A stretch of 64,000 nucleotides of DNA from the NCBI RefSeq assembly GCF_001613425.1, contig NZ_BDCI01000013.1, positions 145,756-209,755 of the forward strand, in the 5' to 3' direction. Shown one piece after another: positions 1 to 7,877 of this stretch. The position numbers and the translations under genes were made by a program. The notes beneath the pieces are model-generated. The model ran no database searches, was not told the DNA's origin, and worked only from the letters and a program-made list of their open reading frames with translations. This DNA is from Nocardia vulneris. GTDB taxonomy: Bacteria > Actinomycetota > Actinomycetes > Mycobacteriales > Mycobacteriaceae. How positions within the stretch are numbered: position 1 is the first letter of the stretch; the number at the start of each line of letters is the position of its first letter.

Positions 1-1
1 C

Positions 2-91
2 GAATTTTGTGCACTCCGAGACGAGAACCCCGCTCTCGGCCTCGATCTGGCCGCACTCGCCGACTCCGTCCGCTACGCGCGCGGCGAGTGA
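2..91 (+). CDS. C-terminal end of a truncated gene, possibly a helix-turn-helix regulator
   Basis: The window opens inside a reading frame that closes with TGA at 89-91. The 29 visible residues end in a tail (ALGLDLAALADSVRYARGE) of the kind found at the end of small actinobacterial XRE-type regulators. Such regulators often sit just before MAB_1171c-like membrane proteins, which is exactly what follows 48 bases downstream. The DNA-binding part lies outside the window, so the family assignment is inferred from the tail and the neighbourhood only. Confidence 0.45.
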   Translation, partial: EFCALRDENPALGLDLAALADSVRYARGE

Positions 92-139
92 CGGTCGTTC
101 GCTGACGCGGTTCCGCGGCGCAGGTCAGGAGTTCGGTCG

Positions 140-1279
140 GTGGGGTCGGCGGTGCCCGGGTCCGTCGCATGGTGGGTGATCGGTTATGTCGCGGCGGTCG
201 GCGCGGCCAGGCTGGTCTTCGCCACGGAGACGATGAGCGACCGGCTGATCAACTGGTTGATCGGGTGGACGCTGGCCGGTCTGCTGCTGTACCGATGCAC
301 GCCGACGCCCGATATCGCCAGTCTGCCGAATCAGCTCGCGCTGGGCTGCATCGTCATGACCGGCATGTATCTCTACGGACTGAGCCGGTTGTGGGAGACC
401 GAGGCGGATCCGGCCGAGACGCGTTGGCGCCAGCGCGTTTACAACGGCGTCGCGGTGCTGTCGACCGTGGTGATCGTGTTCGCCGGTCCGGCGGCGGCGG
501 GCGCGGGCCGGCTGAGCGATCAGACGATCAATTGGGGCGGTGTCGTCGTCTGGACGGCGTTCGCCCTGCCGCAGGCGGCGGCCTCGGTGGTGCTGGTCCG
601 GTTGTCCGTCCGGGAACTGCGCCGCGGCACGCTCGACACCTTCGTGCAGGTGGTCTGCTGTTCGATCGTCGTCGCGTGCCTGCCGTTCTGGGTCGAGCAA
701 CAGCTCCCGTGGTTGCGGTTGGCATTCGGGTGGGATGTGGCGTATCCGCATATCGCGCGGGTGGAGTTCCTGTTCACGTTCGATACCGCGCTCGTCGTCG
801 CGACCCTGTTCGTGGTCCCGGTCCTCGGCCGGCTGCCCGGGCTGGTGGGCTGGGATCGCGACGGCCGCCTCTGCCGCCGGTTGCGGCCGCTCTGGCGCGC
901 GGTCACCGCCGCGGTCCCCGAGATCGTCATGGACCCTGCCGCGAGTGGCCAACACCGCGGCGACTCCACCGCGCGCTTGGTGCGCATGACCGTCGAGATC
1001 CGCGACGCACTCCTGCATCTCGGCCCCTACCTCCCCGCAGACCCCGCACCACCCCGGCGAAACACACCTGATCAGCAGCTACGCGACTACGCGAGCCGGC
1101 TCCAGCAGGCCGCACACGCCCGCCGGACCGGCCTCGCCCCACCCACCTGCAACCCTGCCCCGCAACCCTTCCCGACCGCCCAAGACTTCGACACCGAACT
1201 CCGCCACCTACTGGACCTCGCCCGCGTATGGCCGCCGTCGCCCCCTGCCCTTCCCCGCGTCCGCAGGACAGTCGGCTGA
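140..1279 (+). CDS. MAB_1171c-like (DUF6545-type) integral membrane protein, copy 1
   Basis: This 379-residue protein has about six to seven hydrophobic segments in residues 1-230, followed by a soluble tail of about 150 residues. Conserved blocks are LYGLSRLWE, INWGGVVVW, the LWRAVTAAVPEIV region, and an EIRDALLHLGPYLP motif that starts the tail. These match my memory of the actinobacterial MAB_1171c putative transporter family, whose biochemical role is unknown. The GTG start at 140 is preceded by a CAGGAG-like ribosome site about nine bases upstream, and its N-terminus aligns with the paralogue that follows. The two proteins are clearly related along their whole length, so this is a tandem duplication. 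The transporter function is only a family label. Confidence 0.7.
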   Translation: MGSAVPGSVAWWVIGYVAAVGAARLVFATETMSDRLINWLIGWTLAGLLLYRCTPTPDIASLPNQLALGCIVMTGMYLYGLSRLWETEADPAETRWRQRVYNGVAVLSTVVIVFAGPAAAGAGRLSDQTINWGGVVVWTAFALPQAAASVVLVRLSVRELRRGTLDTFVQVVCCSIVVACLPFWVEQQLPWLRLAFGWDVAYPHIARVEFLFTFDTALVVATLFVVPVLGRLPGLVGWDRDGRLCRRLRPLWRAVTAAVPEIVMDPAASGQHRGDSTARLVRMTVEIRDALLHLGPYLPADPAPPRRNTPDQQLRDYASRLQQAAHARRTGLAPPTCNPAPQPFPTAQDFDTELRHLLDLARVWPPSPPALPRVRRTVG

Positions 1280-1373
1280 GAAGCGTGATCGCGTGTCCCG
1301 GCGCGTTGGTCCAGTCGACTCGGCGGTGGCCTGCGGCTATTCTGCTGCGCGGGAAGAGCAGGAGGGGATCCAT

Positions 1374-2540
1374 TTGGCGCCGCCGATTCCAGGTTTCGTA
1401 CTGTGGTCGGCGATCGGCTATGTCGGGCTCGTTGCCGCGGCGCGACTGTTGTTCGCGCGGGCCACCACGGTCGATCGATTGGTCAATTGCTTGCCGCTGT
1501 GCAGTCTGGCGGGCCTGCTGCTCTATCGCTTCGCGCCGACGCCGGATATCTCCGAGGTCATGACGCAGTTGGCGTTGGGCTGCGTCGTCCTGCTCGGAAT
1601 GTACCTCTACGGTCTGGGCCGGCTGTGGGAATCCGATGCGGATTCGGAGCTGACCTGGCGCAGGCAACGGATCTACTGCGCGGTGGCGGCCGCGGCGACA
1701 GCGGTATTCCTGACGGCCGGGCCGTCTGCCGGTGCCGTCGGCCGGCTCGCCGATCAGCAGCTCAATTGGGGCGGCGTCGCGGTCTGGGCGGCGTTCGGCG
1801 TTCCCCAGTTGGGCACTGCCCTGTTGATGTTTCGCCTGTGCCGACGCGAACTCAGCAGTGCGCAGACGCGGCCGTCGACGAAAACCCTCTGCCTTCTCAT
1901 CCTTGTCGCGCTGGTGCCGTTCGGTGCCGATCTGGTGCTCGGCGCGGGCGAGATAGCGCTCGGCTGGGATGTGCCGTATCCGCATATCGCTCGTGTAGAG
2001 ATCATCTTCGTCTGTACCGCCGTGCTCACCTCGACACTCGCGGGGACCCGGATGATCGAATCCCTGCTCGCGTACGCCGAATGGGATCGTGACGGGCGCA
2101 TCTGTCGTCGGCTGCGGCCGCTGTGGCGAGACGTCACGGCGGCTGTGCCGGAAATCGTGCTGGATCCGGACCCGGCCGACGGCTCCGATTCCACCGCTCG
2201 GCTGCTTCGCACGATGGTCGAGATACGTGATGCGCTGCTGCATCTTTCGCCCTATCTACCAGTCGTCGATGCCGCTGCGCAGGGGCCGCCGACGGACTGT
2301 GCGATGAGCGACTACGCACTCCGGCTCGCAGTGGCGGTCCGTTCGCGACAGGTGGGTTTCGCACCGCTGAATACCGGTCCGGTGCCGCAGGCTCTGCTCG
2401 CCGCTCAGGATTTCGACACCGAACTCCGTCAGGCACTGGCCCTGGCACAGGTCTGGCCTGCCGCGCGCGCTGCGGTGGACGGTATGGCGTCCGGTGCGCG
2501 GAAATCAGTCGTCAGCACTGCGGGCACTCGCCATTTCTGA
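1374..2540 (+). CDS. MAB_1171c-like (DUF6545-type) integral membrane protein, copy 2
   Basis: This is the second of two tandem paralogues (388 residues). It shares the blocks GRLWESDAD, LNWGGVAVW, WDVPYPHIARVE, ICRRLRPLWRDVTAAVPEIV and EIRDALLHLSPYLP with copy 1. I chose the TTG at 1374 because an AGGAGGGG ribosome site lies six bases upstream, and because the N-terminus (PGFVLWSAIGYVG) then lines up with copy 1 (PGSVAWWVIGYVA). A GTG in frame at 1293 would add 27 residues with no counterpart in copy 1. The hydrophobic N-terminal two thirds predicts several membrane spans. Function is unknown. Confidence 0.68.
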   Translation: MAPPIPGFVLWSAIGYVGLVAAARLLFARATTVDRLVNCLPLCSLAGLLLYRFAPTPDISEVMTQLALGCVVLLGMYLYGLGRLWESDADSELTWRRQRIYCAVAAAATAVFLTAGPSAGAVGRLADQQLNWGGVAVWAAFGVPQLGTALLMFRLCRRELSSAQTRPSTKTLCLLILVALVPFGADLVLGAGEIALGWDVPYPHIARVEIIFVCTAVLTSTLAGTRMIESLLAYAEWDRDGRICRRLRPLWRDVTAAVPEIVLDPDPADGSDSTARLLRTMVEIRDALLHLSPYLPVVDAAAQGPPTDCAMSDYALRLAVAVRSRQVGFAPLNTGPVPQALLAAQDFDTELRQALALAQVWPAARAAVDGMASGARKSVVSTAGTRHF

Positions 2541-2581
2541 TATCCCCAAAACGTTCCGGCGGACCTTCCGATTTCGCTCTG

Positions 2582-2594
2582 TACTGTTGATCTC
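2582..2594 (+). promoter_or_regulatory. -10 box for a leaderless transcript of the hydrolase gene
   Basis: TACTGT at 2582-2587 fits the actinobacterial TANNNT -10 consensus. It lies seven bases before the ATG at 2595, so transcription would begin at the start codon. No ribosome site is seen there, which agrees with a leaderless mRNA. Confidence 0.5.
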
Positions 2595-3977
2595 ATGCGC
2601 ACCGGGCGAGTTGTCGCGTTGGCTCTGTTCGTCATTGCCGTGTTGGTCGCGGGGTGTTCGCGGTCGGATTCGAATCCACCGGAACCGACCACGGGCGACT
2701 GGCACGGGGCGATCGAGATACCCGGGCAGCCGGTCGAGGTCGGGGTGACGTTCACCGACAAGGGCACGGCCACCATCGACATCCCGAAGCAGAGTATGTC
2801 GGCGGTCGAGTTGAAGGATGTGCGCTCCGATCGCAACGGGGTGTCCTGGGCGATCGCGGACGTGCCCGGCGAGCCGAAGTTCCAAGGCATCTACGACAAA
2901 GCCGCCGACCGGATCAACGGCGACTTCGTCCAGGGCGGACAGACTTTCAAGCTGTCGTTGCAGCGCGGCAAGATCGCCCCGCTGGCCCGGCCGCAGACAC
3001 CGCAGCCGCCGTTCCCGTACAAGTCCGAGGACGTCACCTACCGCAACGGCGATATCACCATCGCGGGCACGCTGACCAAGCCGGAAGGTGACGGCAAGTT
3101 CCCGGCCGTCCTCATGATCACCGGCAGCGGCCCGCAGAACCGCGACGAAGAACTGTTCGGGCACAAGCCTTTCCTGGTGATCGCGGACAGCCTGACCAAG
3201 GCGGGTTACGCGGTGCTGCGCACCGATGACCGTGGTGTCGGCGGCACGAGCGGCAAGCTGGACGATGCGAACTACACCGATCTCGCCGGTGATGCCGCGG
3301 CCGGCGTCGGCTTCCTGCGCGGCCGTCCGGACATCGACCCGGCGCGGGTCGGCCTGTTCGGGCACAGCGAGGGCGGCTACCTCGCCCCGCTGGTCGCCGC
3401 CCGCCCGGACAGCGGCGTCGCCTTCGTCATCGCGATGGCCGGACCCGCCGTGAGCGGCGCGGACGTGCTGATCGAGCAGACCAAGCTGATCGGCGCCGCG
3501 AACGGCACCCCCGCCGACGAGCTGGACAAGTCGGTGCGGCAGACCACCGAGATCTCGGCGCTGCTGCAGGCCGGTGACATCGCGGGCGCGAAGGCGTTGG
3601 CGCGCAAGCAGAACGCCGAATCCCCGCCCGACCAGCGGGCGACCGACGAGCAGATCGACGCGAGCATGACCACGTACTTCGCGGCGTTGATCGCCTACGA
3701 CCCGGCCCCGGCGCTGCAGGCGCTGCGCATGCCGGTGCTCGCGTTCTACGGCGGCAAGGATCTGCAGGTGCCGCCCGCACAGAGCGAAGGGCCGATGCGC
3801 GCGAACCTCGCCGGCGACCCGGACGCGACGGTCCACGTGTTCCCCGGTCTGAACCACCTGATGCAACCCACCCAGACCGGCAATCCCAAGGAATACGTCG
3901 ACATCGAGACCAGCGTCGCACCCGAGGTTCTCACCTACGTCACAGCCTGGTTGACCCAGCGCATCCCGCCGAAGTAG
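2595..3977 (+). CDS. Secreted lipoprotein alpha/beta hydrolase
   Basis: The 460-residue product starts with a lipoprotein signal peptide whose lipobox LVAGC puts the lipidated cysteine at residue 21. A beta-rich domain of about 100 residues (DUF3887-like region in related proteins, tentative) precedes an alpha/beta hydrolase domain from about residue 135. The nucleophile elbow GHSEGG is near residue 257, an acid candidate lies in GGKDLQVP and the catalytic histidine in GLNHLMQ near the C-terminus. Family members are esterases or peptidases anchored to the outer face of the membrane, and the substrate cannot be told. The gene stands alone upstream of gatB. The ATG start is supported by the TANNNT box seven bases upstream. 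Confidence 0.85.
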   Translation: MRTGRVVALALFVIAVLVAGCSRSDSNPPEPTTGDWHGAIEIPGQPVEVGVTFTDKGTATIDIPKQSMSAVELKDVRSDRNGVSWAIADVPGEPKFQGIYDKAADRINGDFVQGGQTFKLSLQRGKIAPLARPQTPQPPFPYKSEDVTYRNGDITIAGTLTKPEGDGKFPAVLMITGSGPQNRDEELFGHKPFLVIADSLTKAGYAVLRTDDRGVGGTSGKLDDANYTDLAGDAAAGVGFLRGRPDIDPARVGLFGHSEGGYLAPLVAARPDSGVAFVIAMAGPAVSGADVLIEQTKLIGAANGTPADELDKSVRQTTEISALLQAGDIAGAKALARKQNAESPPDQRATDEQIDASMTTYFAALIAYDPAPALQALRMPVLAFYGGKDLQVPPAQSEGPMRANLAGDPDATVHVFPGLNHLMQPTQTGNPKEYVDIETSVAPEVLTYVTAWLTQRIPPK

Positions 3978-4017
3978 GCGGGGTGTGAGCCCGTGCGATC
4001 TGGTCGAAGGGCTTACA

Positions 4018-4030
4018 TAGACTGTGGGGC
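4018..4030 (+). promoter_or_regulatory. -10 box placing transcription start at a short ORF before gatB
   Basis: TAGACT at 4018-4023 matches TANNNT and lies seven bases before the ATG at 4031. This predicts a leaderless mRNA that begins with the short upstream ORF rather than with gatB. Confidence 0.45.
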
Positions 4031-4114
4031 ATGAGTGAGCGCAGCGAGCGAAAAATGGGCACAGCCACCGGTGCGGTCATGCCGGAGCTGAGCGTCAGCG
4101 AGGCGCAGGCATGA
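4031..4114 (+). CDS. 27-residue upstream ORF overlapping the gatB start
   Basis: An ATG at 4031 opens 27 codons (MSERSERKMG...EAQA) that end in TGA at 4112-4114, sharing the ATGA with the gatB start at 4111. It has a leaderless-type promoter in front. Such short leaderless ORFs that hand ribosomes to the next gene are known in mycobacteria, so it may couple translation to gatB. The peptide itself has no recognisable function, and the GAGCGCAGCGAGCG stretch in it is a common actinobacterial intergenic sequence, so it may not be a conserved peptide. Confidence 0.4.
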   Translation: MSERSERKMGTATGAVMPELSVSEAQA

Positions 4115-5616
4115 GTGCACCCACAGTCGACTTGATGGACTATTCGGATGTCATCGCCCGGTTCGAGCCGGTGCTTGGCATGGAGGTTCACGTCGAGCTG
4201 TCCACCGCGACCAAGATGTTCTGCGGTTGCCCGACCGAATTCGGCGCCGAGCCGAACACCCAGGTGTGCCCGGTGTGCCTCGGTCTGCCCGGCTCGCTGC
4301 CGGTGGTGAACGAGAAGGCCGTCGAGTCGGCCATCCGCATCGGGCTCGCGCTGAACTGTTCGATCACGCCGTGGGGCCGGTTCGCGCGCAAGAACTACTT
4401 CTACCCCGATCAGCCGAAGAACTACCAGATCAGCCAGTACGACGAGCCGATCGCCACGAACGGTCACCTCGACGTGGTGCTCGACGACGGCAGCACGTTC
4501 CGGGTGGAGATCGAGCGCGCGCACATGGAGGAGGACACCGGCAAGTCGACCCACGTCGGCGGTGCCACGGGCCGTATCCATGGCGCCAGCCACTCGCTGC
4601 TCGACTACAACCGCGCGGGTGTGCCGCTGATCGAGATCGTCACCAAGCCGATCACCGGTGCGGGGGAGCGGGCGCCGGAGGTGGCGCGTGCCTATGTGAC
4701 CGCGCTGCGTGAGGTGCTCAAATCGCTCGACGTGTCCGACGTCAAGATGGAGCAGGGCTCGCTGCGCTGCGACGCCAACGTCTCGCTGATGGATATCGGC
4801 GCAACGGAATTCGGCACCCGCACCGAGACCAAGAACGTCAACTCGCTCAAGAGTGTCGAGGTCGCGGTGCGCTTCGAGATGCGCAGGCAGGCCGCGGTGC
4901 TGGCCGGCGGCGGCAGCATCGTGCAGGAGACCAGGCATTTCCACGAGACCGACGGCACCACCTCGCCGGGCCGGGTCAAGGAGACCGCCGAGGACTACCG
5001 CTACTTCCCTGAACCGGATCTGGAACCTGTTGCGCCCGCGGCGGATTGGGTGGAACAGCTGCGGGGCACCATTCCGGAGTACCCGTGGTTGCGCCGGGCC
5101 CGGATCCAGGCCGACTGGGGCCTGTCCGACGAGGTGATGCGCGATCTGGTGAACGCGGGCGCGCTCGATCTGATCATCGCCACCGTCGACGCGGGCGCCC
5201 CGGCCAACGAAGCCCGCTCCTGGTGGGTCGCCTATCTGACCGAAAAGGCCAAGGAGCGCGAGGTTTCGCTGGAGGACCTGCCGATCACCCCGGCCCAGGT
5301 CGCCGCGGTGATCAACCTGGTCGAGGCGAAGACGGTGAACAACAAGGTCGCCAAGCAGGTCGTCGACTTCGTGCTGGCGGGTGAGGGTGATCCGGCGCAG
5401 ATCGTCGAGGCCAAAGGCTTGGGCATGGTCAGCGACGACAGCGCGCTGCAGGCCGAGGTCGAGAAGGCGCTCGCCGCGAACCCCGATATCGCCGAGAAGA
5501 TCCGCTCCGGCAAGGTGCAGGCCGCGGGCAAGATCGTCGGCGATGTCATGAAGGCCACCCGTGGTCAGGCCGACGCCGCGCGGGTGCGCGAACTCGTCAT
5601 CGCCGCTTGCAGCTGA
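4111..5616 (+). CDS. gatB: Aspartyl/glutamyl-tRNA amidotransferase subunit B
   Basis: GatB is the kinase/tRNA-binding subunit of GatCAB, which converts Glu-tRNA(Gln) into Gln-tRNA(Gln) and, where needed, Asp-tRNA(Asn) into Asn-tRNA(Asn). The 501-residue length is normal. Visible landmarks are MEVHVEL at 24-30, the zinc-site cysteines C38, C40, C53 and C56, the KNYFYPDQPKNYQISQ block and YRYFPEPDL. The C-terminal YqeY-like tail domain follows (about residues 350-500). gatA and gatC are not in the window; they would lie elsewhere, as the genes just upstream are unrelated. It ends against a strong bidirectional terminator shared with the convergent lppZ. Confidence 0.97.
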   Translation: MSAPTVDLMDYSDVIARFEPVLGMEVHVELSTATKMFCGCPTEFGAEPNTQVCPVCLGLPGSLPVVNEKAVESAIRIGLALNCSITPWGRFARKNYFYPDQPKNYQISQYDEPIATNGHLDVVLDDGSTFRVEIERAHMEEDTGKSTHVGGATGRIHGASHSLLDYNRAGVPLIEIVTKPITGAGERAPEVARAYVTALREVLKSLDVSDVKMEQGSLRCDANVSLMDIGATEFGTRTETKNVNSLKSVEVAVRFEMRRQAAVLAGGGSIVQETRHFHETDGTTSPGRVKETAEDYRYFPEPDLEPVAPAADWVEQLRGTIPEYPWLRRARIQADWGLSDEVMRDLVNAGALDLIIATVDAGAPANEARSWWVAYLTEKAKEREVSLEDLPITPAQVAAVINLVEAKTVNNKVAKQVVDFVLAGEGDPAQIVEAKGLGMVSDDSALQAEVEKALAANPDIAEKIRSGKVQAAGKIVGDVMKATRGQADAARVRELVIAACS

Positions 5617-5624
5617 GTGCTGGA

Positions 5625-5666
5625 ACAGATCAAGGGCCGACTCCGCGGAGTCGGCCCCTGATCTGT
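5625..5666. terminator. Bidirectional terminator between gatB and lppZ
   Basis: A long inverted repeat has arms ACAGATCA plus GGGCCGACTCC and their complements around a GC centre, with one mismatch between the two parts. It sits between the ends of two convergent genes, nine bases after gatB and nine before the lppZ stop, so it can serve both strands. Confidence 0.8.
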
Positions 5667-5674
5667 GTCTGCGG

Positions 5675-6778
5675 CTAGTCCGGGCCGCCGCCACCCGCCT
5701 GCGGCGGTGGAATGCGTACCACCCGATCGTCATTCGGCCCCGGTTGGCCGTCGGTCTTGTTCACCGTGCCCACCCAGATGGTGCCGTCGGGACCGACCGC
5801 CGCGCCACCGAGCTGCCCGTACTTGTCCTGCGCGAGCATGGTGGGGGCGGCGGTGACGGCGTGGGTGTTCGGGTCGGCGGCCGCGATGGCCAGCGCCTTG
5901 CCCTTGGTCAGTGAGATCGCCACGCCATCGGTGGCGGCGGCGCAGCCCGCGACACCGGGACGGTCGGGCCAGGTCCACGCGGTGGTGACGCTGCCGTCGC
6001 CGCCGAGTCGTTGCAGCCGGTCCTCGACGGCGGTGCGATCGGTGATCCAGACGCTGTCCTTGCTGTCCCGGCAGATATCGCCCGCGATCCCGATGCCCGA
6101 GAGGGCGACCTCGGCGTTCGCGCCCGGTGCGGGCGAGTTGACCCGCAGCAGCTTGCCCGCCAGCGAGGACGGCGAACTCGCCGCGCCGGGATTGCCCGCG
6201 TCGCCGGTGAGCACCAGCATCTGACCGGGCGTGGCGAATTCGATGGCACCGTGATTTCCGCTCGGCCCCTTGGGGATTCCGGTCAGGATGTCCTTGGGCG
6301 GTCCGCCGCCCTCGGCGATCCGCACCACCCGGTTGTCGCTCGCCGTGGTGATGTAGGCGTAGATCAGCCCGTCCTCGTGGAAGGTGGGGGAGAGCACGAT
6401 ATCGCTCAGGCCGCCGTCGCTCGAGCCGTCCACGTCTACGCGGGCGAATTCGGTGGTCGGCGTCTCGGGGGCGACCTTGAGGATGCGTCCGGTGCGGCGC
6501 TCGGCGACCAGTGCGCCGTCGCCGAGCGCGACCAAACCGCCGGTGGTGTCCAGGCAGGTGGCCACCACGGCCGGATCCGGGTCGATGCACGGCCCGCTGG
6601 GGCGGGTGGTCGAGGTGGGCGGCTGCGACGGCTTCTTCGGGTCGATGTTCGCGCCGTGCAGCGTCGGCTCGGGGGTGAACGGGCTCGACGCCGAATCATC
6701 GAACCGCGCGCATCCGGTCACCAGCGCGGACCCCACCGCCACGGTCACCGCGACGCGACCAATGCCAACCAACCTCAT
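5675..6778 (-). CDS. lppZ: LppZ-like lipoprotein with PQQ sugar dehydrogenase (beta-propeller) fold
   Basis: The 367-residue product has a signal peptide ending in the lipobox LVTGC (C23), then a proline/threonine-rich linker, then a six-bladed propeller domain of the glucose/sorbosone dehydrogenase type. Typical blocks are GGLVALGDGALVAERRTGRI, the DGLIYAYITTASDNRVVRI region, GNHGAIEF and LTGDAGNPG. Its place two genes from gatB and next to a DoxX protein equals Rv3006 (lppZ) in M. tuberculosis. The enzyme activity is not established for this family. It is probably anchored on the outer face of the cytoplasmic membrane. The ATG start is supported by a TANNNT box seven bases upstream. Confidence 0.85.
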   Translation of the reverse strand: MRLVGIGRVAVTVAVGSALVTGCARFDDSASSPFTPEPTLHGANIDPKKPSQPPTSTTRPSGPCIDPDPAVVATCLDTTGGLVALGDGALVAERRTGRILKVAPETPTTEFARVDVDGSSDGGLSDIVLSPTFHEDGLIYAYITTASDNRVVRIAEGGGPPKDILTGIPKGPSGNHGAIEFATPGQMLVLTGDAGNPGAASSPSSLAGKLLRVNSPAPGANAEVALSGIGIAGDICRDSKDSVWITDRTAVEDRLQRLGGDGSVTTAWTWPDRPGVAGCAAATDGVAISLTKGKALAIAAADPNTHAVTAAPTMLAQDKYGQLGGAAVGPDGTIWVGTVNKTDGQPGPNDDRVVRIPPPQAGGGGPD

Positions 6779-6791
6779 AGCTCAGACGTTA
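6779..6791 (-). promoter_or_regulatory. -10 box for a leaderless lppZ transcript
   Basis: Read on the minus strand, TAACGT at 6791-6786 is followed by seven bases and the ATG at 6778. No ribosome site is visible. Confidence 0.45.
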
Positions 6792-6943
6792 CGGAAATCT
6801 TCTCGCCCGCGCCCCTTCGCCCCACCTTTGTGCCCGGGTATTTCGTCCCGGGGCGGGCCGGCCCGGAATCGGGCGCGGCGCTGTTGCCCGTGACACAGCG
6901 TCTCGCGCGCCGTGTTCGGGGCCTGTTCCGGGGGAGCGCGGCT

Positions 6944-6956
6944 TAAGGTATTGGCC
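6944..6956 (+). promoter_or_regulatory. -10 box for a leaderless DoxX transcript
   Basis: TAAGGT at 6944-6949 matches TANNNT and lies seven bases before the GTG at 6957. This decides the start over the longer frame that opens at 6912. Confidence 0.45.
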
Positions 6957-7817
6957 GTGACCGACAAGTCGAAAGACACTTCCGAATCCTCGGCGGCCCA
7001 GGGTGCGACGCCGTCCACGGCCGAGCAGTCGGCGGTGTCGTCCACCGGTCGGGGCGTCAGCAGCCCCTTCGATTCGCCGACCGAGCAGTTCCCGAAGCTG
7101 ACCAAGGACGTGCCGCGCACGGACGACGAACTCGGCCTCGACCCCGGACCCGACGTGCCGACCGTCGGCGCGGACGGCCTTTCGGCCGACGCCCCCACCT
7201 ATGCCTACGCGAGCATCCCGCCCGCCGCGAACCCGCCGGGCGACACCGCCCGGTTGCGTCGCCGCAACCGCGAAACCCAGCGCGGCACCCTGGATTTCGG
7301 CTTGTTCCTGCTGCGCCTGGTGGTCGGCGGCACGTTCATCTATCACGGCCTGCAGAAGCTGACCGGCTGGTTCCACGGCCCCGGGTTGGACGGCACCCGC
7401 GACATGATGGCCAACGGCGGCTGGGATCACCCCACCCTGTCGGCCATCCTGGTCACGGTCGGCGAGCTCGGCGGCGGTGTGCTGCTCGTGCTCGGCCTGG
7501 CCACCCCGTTCGCCGCGGGTGCCCTGCTCGCCGTGATCCTCGACGCGTGGGCCTGGAAGCAGGGGATGATCCCCGGCTTCCAGTACAAGGCAGGCGTGCA
7601 GACCGGCGTCGAAATGGAGAGCATCCTCGTCGGCATCACCGCCGTGCTCGTTCTCACCGGTCCGGGCCGCTGGGCGCTCGATCGCAACCGCGGCTGGGCC
7701 ACCCGCCCGTTCGCCGGTTCCTTCGCGGTGCTCGTGCTGGCCATCGCCGCAGCCGTACTCGCCTACTGGTACCTGCACGGCGGCAATCCCCTGACCGGAA
7801 TCGGTCCCTTCGACTGA
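6957..7817 (+). CDS. DoxX family membrane protein
   Basis: The protein has 286 residues. Residues 1-105 are hydrophilic, acidic and low in complexity (many S, T, D and P). The C-terminal 170 residues form a DoxX domain of four membrane spans, beginning at GLFLLRLVVGGTFIYHGLQK and including GELGGGVLLVLGLATPFAA. DoxX proteins are associated with membrane redox or thiol homeostasis (the MRC complex with SodA and SseA in mycobacteria), but this one could have another role. It is the counterpart of Rv3005c by synteny. The GTG at 6957 was chosen because of the promoter spacing and because the 15 extra residues upstream are unlike coding sequence. Confidence 0.85.
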   Translation: MTDKSKDTSESSAAQGATPSTAEQSAVSSTGRGVSSPFDSPTEQFPKLTKDVPRTDDELGLDPGPDVPTVGADGLSADAPTYAYASIPPAANPPGDTARLRRRNRETQRGTLDFGLFLLRLVVGGTFIYHGLQKLTGWFHGPGLDGTRDMMANGGWDHPTLSAILVTVGELGGGVLLVLGLATPFAAGALLAVILDAWAWKQGMIPGFQYKAGVQTGVEMESILVGITAVLVLTGPGRWALDRNRGWATRPFAGSFAVLVLAIAAAVLAYWYLHGGNPLTGIGPFD

Positions 7818-7834
7818 TCCGGCCGCGAAAACGA

Positions 7835-7864
7835 CGATGGCGCCCTCCGCGGAGGGCGCCATCG
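7835..7864. terminator. Bidirectional terminator between the DoxX gene and ilvD
   Basis: A perfect 14-bp stem, CGATGGCGCCCTCC and its complement, closes on a GC centre between two convergent genes. It starts 17 bases after the DoxX stop and ends 13 bases before the ilvD stop. Confidence 0.85.
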
Positions 7865-7877
7865 CTGTTCGCAGGGT

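Noticed and set aside
3940..5733. 597-codon minus-strand ORF across gatB
   Set aside because: It is antisense to the clear gatB gene and rich in His, Arg and Gly, the usual shadow of high-GC coding sequence.
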